Source: Gallibacterium genomosp. 1 (GTDB lineage: Bacteria > Pseudomonadota > Gammaproteobacteria > Enterobacterales > Pasteurellaceae). From it: DNA of 64,000 bases. Position 1 is the stretch's first letter, and every line of letters begins with the position of its first letter. The notes beneath the pieces were generated by a model. It searched no databases. It was given only the letters and a program-made list of their open reading frames with translations, and had not been told where the DNA came from. The translations under genes were made by a program, and so were the position numbers. The stretch spans positions 32,240-96,239 of the forward strand of contig NZ_JPXX01000023.1 in NCBI RefSeq assembly GCF_000771875.1, in the 5' to 3' direction. Shown one piece after another: positions 1 to 7,512 of this stretch.

Positions 1-632
1 GCAGTGATTCCCGGTGAAATTAGCATTGCTACTACCAAAATCACGCCAACGATCTGCATTGCCAGCACGATTGACAAAGATAATAACGACAACAAACCAT
101 AATGCAAAAAAGTAGTATTTAATCCCATCACTTTTGCCTGCACAGGATCAAAACAATAAAGCAACAAATCACGCCATTTACTATAAATCAGCACTAAAAT
201 CACCGCTCCAATCACTAGCATTTGCCACATCTGTCGACGATCAATGCCCAAAATATCACCAAATAAAATATGAGTAAGATGTTGATTAGTCTGTACCTGA
301 CCGAACAAAACCAAGCCGAAAGCAAACATTCCAGAAAATACAATGCCCATAATAGTGTCTTCTTTCAAACGTGCGTGATTTTTCAAAAAACCGATACTAC
401 TAGCACAACCAATTCCAGCTAGAAAAGCGCCTAACGTCAATGGTAAATTAAAGATAAAAGCCAACACAATACCTGGCAAAACTGCATGTGAAATAGCATC
501 TCCCATCAATGCCCAACCTTTTAATACCAAATAACAAGACAATACTGCACAGATTGTCGCAATCATTAAAGCAGTTATCAATGAAACCTGCATAAAGGGA
601 TATGAAATTGATTCAATTAACCAAGCCAACAT
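1..632 (-). CDS. sitD: Mn/Fe ABC transporter permease SitD (partial)
   Basis: Inner-membrane permease subunit of a SitABCD/YfeABCD-type importer for Mn2+ or Fe2+, cut by the left window edge so that about 210 N-terminal codons are visible. It reads leftward from the ATG at 632, which follows an AGGAG ribosome binding site. Hydrophobic helices alternate with short loops, and the family motif GDAISHAVLPG lies near residues 44-54. It starts 9 bp after the sitC stop and is a paralogue of SitC; the two permeases of this family normally form a heterodimer. It should be the last gene of the operon, but its C-terminus is not visible. Confidence 0.9.
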   Translation of the reverse strand, partial: MLAWLIESISYPFMQVSLITALMIATICAVLSCYLVLKGWALMGDAISHAVLPGIVLAFIFNLPLTLGAFLAGIGCASSIGFLKNHARLKEDTIMGIVFSGMFAFGLVLFGQVQTNQHLTHILFGDILGIDRRQMWQMLVIGAVILVLIYSKWRDLLLYCFDPVQAKVMGLNTTFLHYGLLSLLSLSIVLAMQIVGVILVVAMLISPGIT

Positions 633-641
633 TGTGATCTC

Positions 642-1493
642 CTAATGTTTCCGGCTAACGTGATAATAACGTTGCGTAAAAAAGCCGTATTTCGGCGAAA
701 AAGCAAAAGCCAACAAAAACAGTAATGTTTGTAGAGTAACAATAATGCCACCGGTTGCTCCGTTCAGATAAAAACTTAAATAAGCCCCCAAACCACTAGT
801 GAAAAAGCCGAAAGCAACCGCAATTTTCAGCAAAATTTTAAATTTATAGGTTAAGAGATAAGCTGTCGCTCCCGGCGTCACCACCATTGCGATTACTAAG
901 ATCGCACCAACGGTTTGCAAAGCTGCAACTATGCAAGCACTCAACAAAGTAAAAAACAGTACTTTTAATGCTATTGGGTTTAATCCACTCGCCTTCGCTT
1001 GAATTTCATCAAAAAAGACAAGTAATAAATCTTTCCAAAACAGCAATAACAAAATAAAACTGACCGTCAGAATTATCACAACTTGCCATACATCACTGTC
1101 AGCAATACCCAAAATATTACCAAGAATAATACTTTCTACATCCACCGAAGTAGGATTTAATGAAATCACAAATAACCCCAAAGCCAAAAAGGTGGTAAAA
1201 ATAAAGCCGATAATGGCATCTTCACGCAATGGGGTAATCGCCTTTATCCATAAAATCGCCACTGCTGCCAAAATACCGGAAAAAAACGCACCAATCGCAT
1301 ACGGTAATGACAACGCATAAGCAATCGCCACGCCAGGCACTACCGAATGCGACAAAGCATCTCCGATCAATGACCAACCTTTTAACATTAAATAAGCAGA
1401 TAAAAAGGCACATACGCTGCCAATCGCCGCACTAACCCAAATCGCTTTAAACATATAATCATATTGAAACGGCTGTATCAGCAGATCCCACAT
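642..1493 (-). CDS. sitC: Mn/Fe ABC transporter permease SitC
   Basis: Integral membrane permease of the metal importer, 283 residues, of the ABC-3 (zinc/manganese/iron chelate) permease family. Eight or so hydrophobic segments are visible, with GDALSHSVVPG near residues 43-53, the same motif as in SitD. I chose the ATG at 1493 (protein begins MWDLLIQPFQYDYM) because it lies one base after the sitB stop, indicating translational coupling. The longer open frame upstream runs into sitB and adds a hydrophilic extension foreign to the family. It works with SitD, the ATPase SitB and the binding protein SitA. Confidence 0.93.
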   Translation of the reverse strand: MWDLLIQPFQYDYMFKAIWVSAAIGSVCAFLSAYLMLKGWSLIGDALSHSVVPGVAIAYALSLPYAIGAFFSGILAAVAILWIKAITPLREDAIIGFIFTTFLALGLFVISLNPTSVDVESIILGNILGIADSDVWQVVIILTVSFILLLLFWKDLLLVFFDEIQAKASGLNPIALKVLFFTLLSACIVAALQTVGAILVIAMVVTPGATAYLLTYKFKILLKIAVAFGFFTSGLGAYLSFYLNGATGGIIVTLQTLLFLLAFAFSPKYGFFTQRYYHVSRKH

Positions 1494-1494
1494 A

Positions 1495-2373
1495 TTATTT
1501 TCCTTTTTTACGATTGAATAATGTTGCCGGCGGCTCATTTTTTGTTTTACCATAAAACACCGCTGCCTTTTCATCATCTGTTAACACAGTCACCGCTCGT
1601 TCATCACCGTCTTCGTGTAAATGTTCGCTGTGCAACTTGATATATCGCAACACACCACTGAACACTTTTTCCAGATTTTCCTGCGTAAAAGTGGTTGCCG
1701 TCGCACCACTGGCAATAACAGTTCGATTAATCATTACCACCTGATCACAATAATCCGGCACGCTACCTAAATTATGTGTTGACACCAAAATTAAACGCCC
1801 CTCCTTGCGTAACTGCTGTAACAGATTAATAATAGCTACTTCTGTTTGCACATCTACACCAGTAAAAGGCTCATCCAACAAAATAATCTGGCTTTGCTGA
1901 GCTAATGCTCTCGCTAGGAACACCCGTTTTTTCTGACCACCAGAAAGCTCTCCAATTTGGCGATTTTTTAAATGGGTAATATCCATTCTTGCCATCGCCT
2001 GTTCAACTGCGACTTTATCTGTTGCTTTTGCCATACGCAAAAAATTCATATGTGCATAACGCCCTTGCATTACCACATCGTAAACAGAAATCGGGAATTG
2101 CCAATCCACCTCTTCACTTTGTGGCACATAAGCGACAAGATGTTGCTTCAGTGCTTGTTTAACACTTTTATCACATAATCTAATCTGCCCTTGTTGTGGT
2201 GTAATTAACCCCATAATGCTTTTAAACAGTGTTGATTTTCCACTGCCGTTTACCCCAATTAAGGCACAAATGGTACCGCCTTCAAGATGAAAAGACATCT
2301 GTTGAATCGACGTATGTCCGTTGTTATAACGTACACTAATATTATCAACTACCAAAGAAGCTAAATCAGTCAT
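1495..2373 (-). CDS. sitB: Mn/Fe ABC transporter ATP-binding protein SitB
   Basis: Cytoplasmic ATPase of the metal importer, 292 residues. The order of motifs is complete: Walker [10 protein letters not shown] near residue 39, signature LSGGQKKRV near 142, Walker B ILLDEPF near 164 and the switch histidine in LVSTHN near 198. The C-terminal 60 residues are the usual variable extension. Its start overlaps the sitA stop by 8 bp and its stop is one base from the sitC start, so the genes are translationally coupled. Known family members import Mn2+ and Fe2+; the exact metal cannot be read from the sequence. Confidence 0.95.
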   Translation of the reverse strand: MTDLASLVVDNISVRYNNGHTSIQQMSFHLEGGTICALIGVNGSGKSTLFKSIMGLITPQQGQIRLCDKSVKQALKQHLVAYVPQSEEVDWQFPISVYDVVMQGRYAHMNFLRMAKATDKVAVEQAMARMDITHLKNRQIGELSGGQKKRVFLARALAQQSQIILLDEPFTGVDVQTEVAIINLLQQLRKEGRLILVSTHNLGSVPDYCDQVVMINRTVIASGATATTFTQENLEKVFSGVLRYIKLHSEHLHEDGDERAVTVLTDDEKAAVFYGKTKNEPPATLFNRKKGK

Positions 2374-3247
2374 TCTGTTTAAATCCTTTTGTTATTGTAT
2401 TAACTGTGACTGTCAATAAATCAAGAAACGTCGGCACCGCACCATCCGGCTGCGAAAGTGAGTCAACATAAAGCACCCCACCATAATTCGCACCAGTTTC
2501 TTTCGCAATCTGTTTTGCCGGCTTATCGGAAATGGTGCTTTCACTAAAAATTACCGGCAATCGATGTTTACGCATCTGTTCGATAACGTGACGAATTTGC
2601 TGCGGAGAGCCTTGTTGTTCAGCATTAATCGGCCACAAATATAATTCAGAAAAGCCATAATCTTTAGCTAAATAACTAAATGCGCCTTCACTGGTGACTA
2701 ACCAACGTTTTTCTGTAGGAATAAAAGCCAACTGCCGTTGAAATTGCTTATCTAATTCAATCAGTTTTTGTCGATAAACCGCTGCATTATGGTTGTAATT
2801 ATCTTGATGTTGCGGATCATATTTCACCAATGCTTGACGAATATTCTCCACATAAATCATTGCATTTTTCGGCGACATCCAAGCGTGCGGATTGGCAAAA
2901 CCTTGATAAGGCCCTTCGTAAATGGACAAAGGTTCAACCCCTTCACTAACAATTACACTAGGCACATTAGGCAAATTATTGAAAAAACGCTCAAACCACT
3001 GTTCCAAATGCAAACCGTTCCATAAAATCAACTGCGCATCCTGTGCTTTAACAATATCTTTTGGTGTCGGCTGATAATTATGAATATCTGCACCCGGCTT
3101 AGTAATCGACTCCACAATAGCACTGTCACCGGCAACATTTTGTGCAATATCCCGAATAATAGTAAATGAAGTAATCACTTTAAACGGTTTCGCCATTGCT
3201 AGTGGTGCAATCAACAAAAAAATCAATAATAATGCTTTTCTTAACAC
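2366..3247 (-). CDS. sitA: Metal-binding periplasmic protein SitA
   Basis: Periplasmic solute-binding protein (cluster A-I, ZnuA/SitA type), 293 residues from a GTG start. I chose the GTG at 3247 because an AAGGAG site stands 7 bases upstream and the encoded N-terminus is an ideal signal peptide ([18 protein letters not shown], then KPF). A longer frame from GTG 3280 would put charged residues ahead of it. Metal-ligand regions are visible: DIHNYQPTP near residue 53, [10 protein letters not shown] near 117, the conserved [14 protein letters not shown] near 184 and the acidic ESTISDKPA near 234. First gene of sitABCD, with a Fur-like operator in the gap upstream. Confidence 0.93.
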   Translation of the reverse strand: MLRKALLLIFLLIAPLAMAKPFKVITSFTIIRDIAQNVAGDSAIVESITKPGADIHNYQPTPKDIVKAQDAQLILWNGLHLEQWFERFFNNLPNVPSVIVSEGVEPLSIYEGPYQGFANPHAWMSPKNAMIYVENIRQALVKYDPQHQDNYNHNAAVYRQKLIELDKQFQRQLAFIPTEKRWLVTSEGAFSYLAKDYGFSELYLWPINAEQQGSPQQIRHVIEQMRKHRLPVIFSESTISDKPAKQIAKETGANYGGVLYVDSLSQPDGAVPTFLDLLTVTVNTITKGFKQND

Positions 3248-3303
3248 CTCATTTCTCCTTATCTTCAGATTAACTTTCACTATCCTACCACAACGATTTC
3301 TAT

Positions 3304-3320
3304 TTGAGAATAATTCTCAA
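3304..3320. promoter_or_regulatory. Fur-like operator upstream of sitABCD
   Basis: The 17-base perfect palindrome TTGAGAATAATTCTCAA contains a 7-1-7 inverted repeat (TGAGAAT A ATTCTCA). It differs at two symmetrical positions from the Fur consensus TGATAATnATTATCA. It lies in the 73-base gap between the tusE stop and the sitA start, where a repressor of the metal importer would be expected. Fur is the most likely ligand; a manganese regulator is possible. Confidence 0.7.
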
Positions 3321-3656
3321 CTACAAACATTTCGCTGGCTTAGGCAAACCTGCTAATTTTGTTGCCTGTTTTGCCGGCCCATCAGGAAATAAACGCTGTA
3401 AATAACGGCTATTCCCTTTGTCTTCTCCCAATTTCTGCGCCATTGCTTTAACTAACATCCGGATAGCTGGCGAAGTTTTATATTCTTGATAAAAATCACG
3501 CACAAAATGGATCACTTCCCAATGAGCTTCAGTCAATGTCAATGCTTCACGCTCTGCCAATATTTCAGCCAAAGCGGGAGTCCAATCCTCACTATTTAAT
3601 AAATAACCCTGTGCATCCAATTCAATTTTTTTACCGTTAAAATCTAACTGTGCCAT
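3321..3656 (-). CDS. tusE: Sulfur relay protein TusE (DsrC family)
   Basis: Cytoplasmic carrier in the Tus sulfur relay that hands persulfide sulfur from TusBCD to MnmA for 2-thiolation of tRNA wobble uridine. The 111-residue protein begins [10 protein letters not shown]. The ATG at 3656 is preceded by GAGGAATATT and gives the family length (about 109); an upstream in-frame start would add 15 atypical residues. The penultimate cysteine (KPAKCL) is the sulfur-carrying residue, and [18 protein letters not shown] is the conserved C-terminal arm. In E. coli tusE, yccA and a tRNA-Ser are also neighbours, as here. Confidence 0.95.
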   Translation of the reverse strand: MAQLDFNGKKIELDAQGYLLNSEDWTPALAEILAEREALTLTEAHWEVIHFVRDFYQEYKTSPAIRMLVKAMAQKLGEDKGNSRYLQRLFPDGPAKQATKLAGLPKPAKCL

Positions 3657-3741
3657 AATATTCCTCTGTTTTTTAGTTATTGTACAAAATTCTATGTTCA
3701 ATAATGGATTAAATTACCTATCGTTACAATTTACAAGCCAT

Positions 3742-3769
3742 AAAAAAACCGCATCGATTGATGCGGTTT
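3742..3769 (-). terminator. Rho-independent terminator of the yccA-like gene
   Basis: Ten-base stem AAACCGCATC (3746-3755) with GATGCGGTTT (3760-3769) around a four-base loop. On the minus strand it is followed by a T run. It lies between the yccA stop and tusE, so tusE probably has its own promoter. Confidence 0.85.
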
Positions 3770-3786
3770 CTATTACTCACTTAATA

Positions 3787-4449
3787 TTAATCACGATTAG
3801 CGGATAAGATATTGAGCAAGCTGACAAAAATGTTATAAAGCGAAACATAAATGCTGACTGTTGCGCGAATATAATTGGTTTCTCCACCGTGAATAATATT
3901 ACTGGTTTCCAATAAAATAGCGCCACTTGAGAACACAATAAATAAGGCACTAATCGCTAAATGCAATGCCGGAAGATTAAAAATCAAACCAGCAATCATA
4001 CCAACAACTAACACAATAAAAAGCGAAAACATCATACCGGAAAGGAACGACATATCTTTTTTCGTTGTTAAAACATATGCTGAACAAGCAAAAAAGACTA
4101 ATGCTGTACCACCTAATGCAGTAACAACAAGATCACCTAATCCTTGGCTGACATAAATATTTAAAATCGGCCCTAAGGTATACCCTAAAAATCCGGTAAA
4201 AGCGAATGTAGCTAAAATACCTAAACCGCTGTTGGCGAATTTATAAGTTAAAAATAACAAACCATAAAATCCGACCAACATCACAATTAACCCCGGATAT
4301 GGCAAATTAAACGCCATTGATAAATAAGCGGTTAACGCGGAAAACGCAATTGTTAACGCCAATAAAAAATATGTGTTACGCAATACACGATTGGTACTCA
4401 ACACTGAAGAAGCGCTTTCTCGGGTATCAATAACAATTTTTTGTTGCAT
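3787..4449 (-). CDS. yccA: BAX inhibitor-1/YccA family membrane protein
   Basis: Inner-membrane protein of the BI-1 (UPF0005) family, 220 residues with seven predicted transmembrane helices filling residues 27-215. E. coli YccA, the family member next to tusE in that genome as well, binds and modulates the FtsH protease. The carboxylate DTRES at the N-terminus and the late [23 protein letters not shown] segment, ending in [21 protein letters not shown], are typical. A good AGGAG-like site (AAGGAGACTGA) precedes the ATG. It is monocistronic, with its own terminator at 3742-3769. The identity follows from sequence and synteny; the function here is inferred. Confidence 0.9.
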   Translation of the reverse strand: MQQKIVIDTRESASSVLSTNRVLRNTYFLLALTIAFSALTAYLSMAFNLPYPGLIVMLVGFYGLLFLTYKFANSGLGILATFAFTGFLGYTLGPILNIYVSQGLGDLVVTALGGTALVFFACSAYVLTTKKDMSFLSGMMFSLFIVLVVGMIAGLIFNLPALHLAISALFIVFSSGAILLETSNIIHGGETNYIRATVSIYVSLYNIFVSLLNILSANRD

Positions 4450-4663
4450 AAAGTTCAGTCTCCTTAACTATCCAAAAATAACCTGATAACGGTAATAATT
4501 TCAACATTAAAAGTCAATCAAAATAGGTGTAAGAAAAGCATAAAGTGTAAAAAAAGCACATAAAGCTCAAAAAGCGTGCTATCAAACCTATTTTTACAAA
4601 TTTTTATTTACTCGCTCTCTGAACTATACTATATTTCACATCGCTGAAAACAAGCTATCCTGC

Positions 4664-4753
4664 GGAGGAATGGTCGAGTGGTTGAAGGCACCGGTCTTGA
4701 AAACCGGCGAGGATTTACGTCCTCCAAGAGTTCGAATCTCTTTTCCTCCGCCA
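4664..4753 (+). tRNA. tRNA-Ser (anticodon UGA)
   Basis: Full class II tRNA of 90 bases. The acceptor stem is GGAGGAA (4664-4670) with TTCCTCC (4743-4749), discriminator G, and an encoded CCA at 4751-4753. The anticodon arm CCGGT/ACCGG holds loop CTTGAAA with anticodon TGA at 4698-4700. It has a long variable arm and a TTCGAAT T-loop. It reads opposite to the neighbouring genes. E. coli also has a Ser tRNA beside yccA. Confidence 0.97.
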
Positions 4754-4877
4754 TCCTTTTCATATTATCTCAGATAATCCTTAATATTCTCCTTTTTATT
4801 ATTAAACTTTATTCAAAGTTTCCGTTGTCTATTCTTCTTTCTTGAACAAGATAAAACCATAAACAAGACTAAATTTC

Positions 4878-4905
4878 ATAAAAAACTCCGCTAGAAACGG
4901 AGTTT
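4878..4905 (-). terminator. Terminator of mltB
   Basis: Eight-base stem AAACTCCG (4883-4890) with CGGAGTTT (4898-4905), followed on the minus strand by a T run. It lies 22 bases beyond the mltB stop. Confidence 0.85.
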
Positions 4906-4926
4906 AGATACAAACAGTTGTTAACA

Positions 4927-5991
4927 TCACAACATCACTCGTTGTGCTATTGCATCGGCAAACTTACCGATACTAATAGCAAAGTAATAAGATTTATTCC
5001 AGTCCATAATGGTTTTAAAATTCTGAGATACTAAAAATGCCCGTCCTGCCAAGCCGTTTGGCAACACTAACCAAACCGGATCGGATTGAAGCTTCGCCAA
5101 TGCCTGTTGTGAAAATCGATCCTGTGGCACAACAATACCACGTTTTAACCAATCACTTACAGATTTGGCTTTATGCTTTTCCACTCCACTTAATGAAGGA
5201 TCAATCCTAGTAGAAAGCTGAACTTCAACGCCCCACGGCAATTTATCATTCCAACCAACAGTAGCTAAATAATTAGCGATAGAGGCAAACGCATCATAAT
5301 AATTTGTCCAAATATCAGCGATACCATCACCATCACCGTCTTTGGCATAACTTAAATATGAACTTGGCATAAATTGCGTTTGTCCCATTGCGCCTGCCCA
5401 CGATCCTTTCATCTGTTCACGCTCAATATGACCTCGATCAATAATTTCCAACGCTTTAATAAATTCCGGTGCAAACAGTGATTCTCGTCTGCCTTCAAAG
5501 GCTAATGTTGCCAATACAGACAGTACATCAAAATTACCTTGATAACGTCCGAAGCTGCTTTCCATTCCCCACAATGCCACCAAATATTGTGGTTGCACAC
5601 CAAAACGGTGACTGGCAGTCATTATTTCTTGATTCTGTTCGCTGAAATAACGCACTGCCAACGCAATTTTATTCATTGTCAGCACTTTATTAAGATAATT
5701 GGTCACACCGTTTGGATTAGGTTGATTAGGTTTAGCTGTACGCTTACGCCCTGCCTGCTGTTGATCCAATTCTATTGAACGTTCAACAAAACGGATATTT
5801 TGTTGAGAATATGCCACATTGGCATCAACGCCCTGTTTTACCGCCTGTTGGCGCAGATAATCGACATATTGATCAAAGTTAGCAACAGAGCGTGGCTGGG
5901 AATAATTAACATCGGATGGCGTTTTATTAGTGGAACTGCCACAACCTACCAATGCTAAGGTGAGAACGGTGAGTACTGCTTTTTTGAACAT
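4927..5991 (-). CDS. mltB: Membrane-bound lytic murein transglycosylase B
   Basis: Outer-membrane lipoprotein that cleaves the beta-1,4 bond between MurNAc and GlcNAc in peptidoglycan, with formation of 1,6-anhydroMurNAc. The 354-residue protein starts with a lipoprotein signal (lipobox LVGC, Cys17). The catalytic glutamate is Glu144 in GMESSFGRYQG. Further MltB-type landmarks are GSWAGAMGQTQFMPSSY near residue 197 and DGDGDGIADIWTN near 217. Length agrees with the family. It is flanked by its own terminator and a structured intergenic region upstream, so it is probably transcribed alone. Confidence 0.95.
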   Translation of the reverse strand: MFKKAVLTVLTLALVGCGSSTNKTPSDVNYSQPRSVANFDQYVDYLRQQAVKQGVDANVAYSQQNIRFVERSIELDQQQAGRKRTAKPNQPNPNGVTNYLNKVLTMNKIALAVRYFSEQNQEIMTASHRFGVQPQYLVALWGMESSFGRYQGNFDVLSVLATLAFEGRRESLFAPEFIKALEIIDRGHIEREQMKGSWAGAMGQTQFMPSSYLSYAKDGDGDGIADIWTNYYDAFASIANYLATVGWNDKLPWGVEVQLSTRIDPSLSGVEKHKAKSVSDWLKRGIVVPQDRFSQQALAKLQSDPVWLVLPNGLAGRAFLVSQNFKTIMDWNKSYYFAISIGKFADAIAQRVML

Positions 5992-6084
5992 TTTGCTTGA
6001 TTATATTGTTAGAAAATTGGGGTGTTATTGTAATGCATTATGGTGAGGATGTTAATGTTTTGGTTTTGTATTGAGGCTTAGATT

Positions 6085-6230
6085 TCGCCCTAAAGAGCGA
6101 CCCCATTTTACTGCGGCTGCGCCTTGCACTTCGTGCCGTTGCTAAAGCAACGTTCAACCCGTAGGGTTGTCTTTGCTTGCCCAAAGAGAATGGGGAAAGC
6201 ACTCTGAGCGCTTGCTTTTCCTCATTCTGG
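6085..6230. repeat. GC-rich structured intergenic element
   Basis: In the 373-base gap between mltB and the fimbrial adhesin, this stretch is much richer in GC than its surroundings. It is made of nested inverted repeats: CCCCATT (6101-6107) with AATGGGG (6189-6195) outside, CGTTGC/GCAACG (6137-6152) and AACCC/GGGTT (6156-6168) inside. No convincing reading frame spans it. It looks like an interspersed palindromic unit or small non-autonomous element, but only one copy is seen in this window. Confidence 0.4.
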
Positions 6231-6286
6231 TCAGATTTTCTGGATGGTAAAAAAACAGATTTTTAAATATTTGACTGTTTTTAGTC

Positions 6287-6342
6287 ATAAAAAATCTGCA
6301 CCTCTGTGTGTTGGATAATCAGTCCAACTTTAGGGTGCAGAT
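6287..6342 (-). terminator. Terminator of the fimbrial operon
   Basis: Outer stem ATCTGCACC (6294-6302) with GGTGCAGAT (6334-6342) encloses a second stem TTGGA/TCCAA (6311-6327). The minus strand continues with a T run. It lies just downstream of the adhesin gene and would end the fimbrial transcript. Confidence 0.7.
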
Positions 6343-6364
6343 CAAAAGTGGGAATAGTTTTTTA

Positions 6365-7501
6365 TCAATCGTAATAAATATTGTAAGTCATCTTGGCTGA
6401 TATTGTTCCACCTTTTGGTGTTTTATTTGGTAATTTACGATAATAAACCTCATAACGATGCTTAGGCTTTTGATTAATAGTTAATGCCTCCTGATTAAAT
6501 GAGTAAAAACCTGCCGCTTGATCTCCTGTTGGCTTATTAAAAAAATCACCGTTTGCTATTAAAGGTTGTCTATAAGTTAAATACTGTTTAGTAACTGAAT
6601 CTTTTACACTTAATACAGTGTATGTATTAGCGGTTTCAGGTGAATGTAATCGTCCAATTGCCCCAACAGACGGTAGCGTGCCTGTATTTTCTGGAAAAAG
6701 AGCATCAGTAAAGAGAATATAAGCATTTTTTACACTTCCTCCGGGGCAATTAAGCCCAATATCAAAAGTTTTACCTAGCACTTCGTCATTCTCATTAAGT
6801 TCTTTTACAGTCACATCTTTTAGTTTAACCGTTTGGTTATTATCTTCCAGTGTACAAGTTCGAGCAAAACTAAAGGTTGCCTCATTCGCGGAGGTAACTT
6901 TTATCATAGAGAATGAGTTATATTTATAAGCCCTATTATCATTAGCTTGATAATCCGCTACGGTATTACCTGATGTCGTTTTATCCACACATAACATCGT
7001 AATGATTGCCAAAGGCGTGTTTGCCGGAATAGAAATATCTGCTGGCGTTGAATTATAGAGAAAAGTATCTTTTAGCTTTAGTCTTAAATCAAAAATCAGT
7101 GATTCTCCTCTGTCAACAATGGCAAATTGATATGGACCTGTACCGTCAATGGTTACTAGATGATTATTTACTTCCAGTAATCTTCTTTCAAAATACTGAC
7201 TATTTTTATCTTGTGTATCAAAATATTTAATTTCTAGCCAAAATCGATCCGTTGAATTCGTTACACCGGAGCGTCTCTTACAGTAGTCTCCCGCCATTAT
7301 TTCACCTATATTCCAACGATAAACCACCTCATTATAACCAACACGATTATAATTAGCGCTAATATATTTTTCTTGTGTTGGTACTCCACTTGGTCCTCCA
7401 ACATCTATCCCTTCAAATGTATAGGCAAAAGAAAATGATGGTTTAAACAAAATCACCAAAGCCATCATTGATATAAACCAATGAATTATTTTCCCTTTCA
7501 T
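6365..7501 (-). CDS. F17-type fimbrial tip adhesin
   Basis: Secreted two-domain adhesin expected at the fimbrial tip, 378 residues. The ATG at 7501, preceded by AAAGGGGAAAA, gives a signal peptide ending PSFSFA before YTFEGIDVGG. Residues 27 to about 200 would be the lectin domain; the second half carries a pilin domain with paired cysteines (ARTC near 218 and GLNC near 251) and a C-terminal donor-strand-acceptor end (MTYNIYYD). Gene order fimbrillin-chaperone-usher-adhesin and the domain plan match F17G, which binds GlcNAc; ligand specificity here is inferred. Its start lies within the last bases of the usher gene region (12 bp upstream of the usher stop complement), so translation is coupled. 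Confidence 0.8.
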   Translation of the reverse strand: MKGKIIHWFISMMALVILFKPSFSFAYTFEGIDVGGPSGVPTQEKYISANYNRVGYNEVVYRWNIGEIMAGDYCKRRSGVTNSTDRFWLEIKYFDTQDKNSQYFERRLLEVNNHLVTIDGTGPYQFAIVDRGESLIFDLRLKLKDTFLYNSTPADISIPANTPLAIITMLCVDKTTSGNTVADYQANDNRAYKYNSFSMIKVTSANEATFSFARTCTLEDNNQTVKLKDVTVKELNENDEVLGKTFDIGLNCPGGSVKNAYILFTDALFPENTGTLPSVGAIGRLHSPETANTYTVLSVKDSVTKQYLTYRQPLIANGDFFNKPTGDQAAGFYSFNQEALTINQKPKHRYEVYYRKLPNKTPKGGTISAKMTYNIYYD

Positions 7502-7512
7502 TTTTTCCCCTT

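Noticed and set aside
1222..1413. Short minus-strand frame in sitC
   Set aside because: Shadow of sitC in another frame, without a ribosome binding site.
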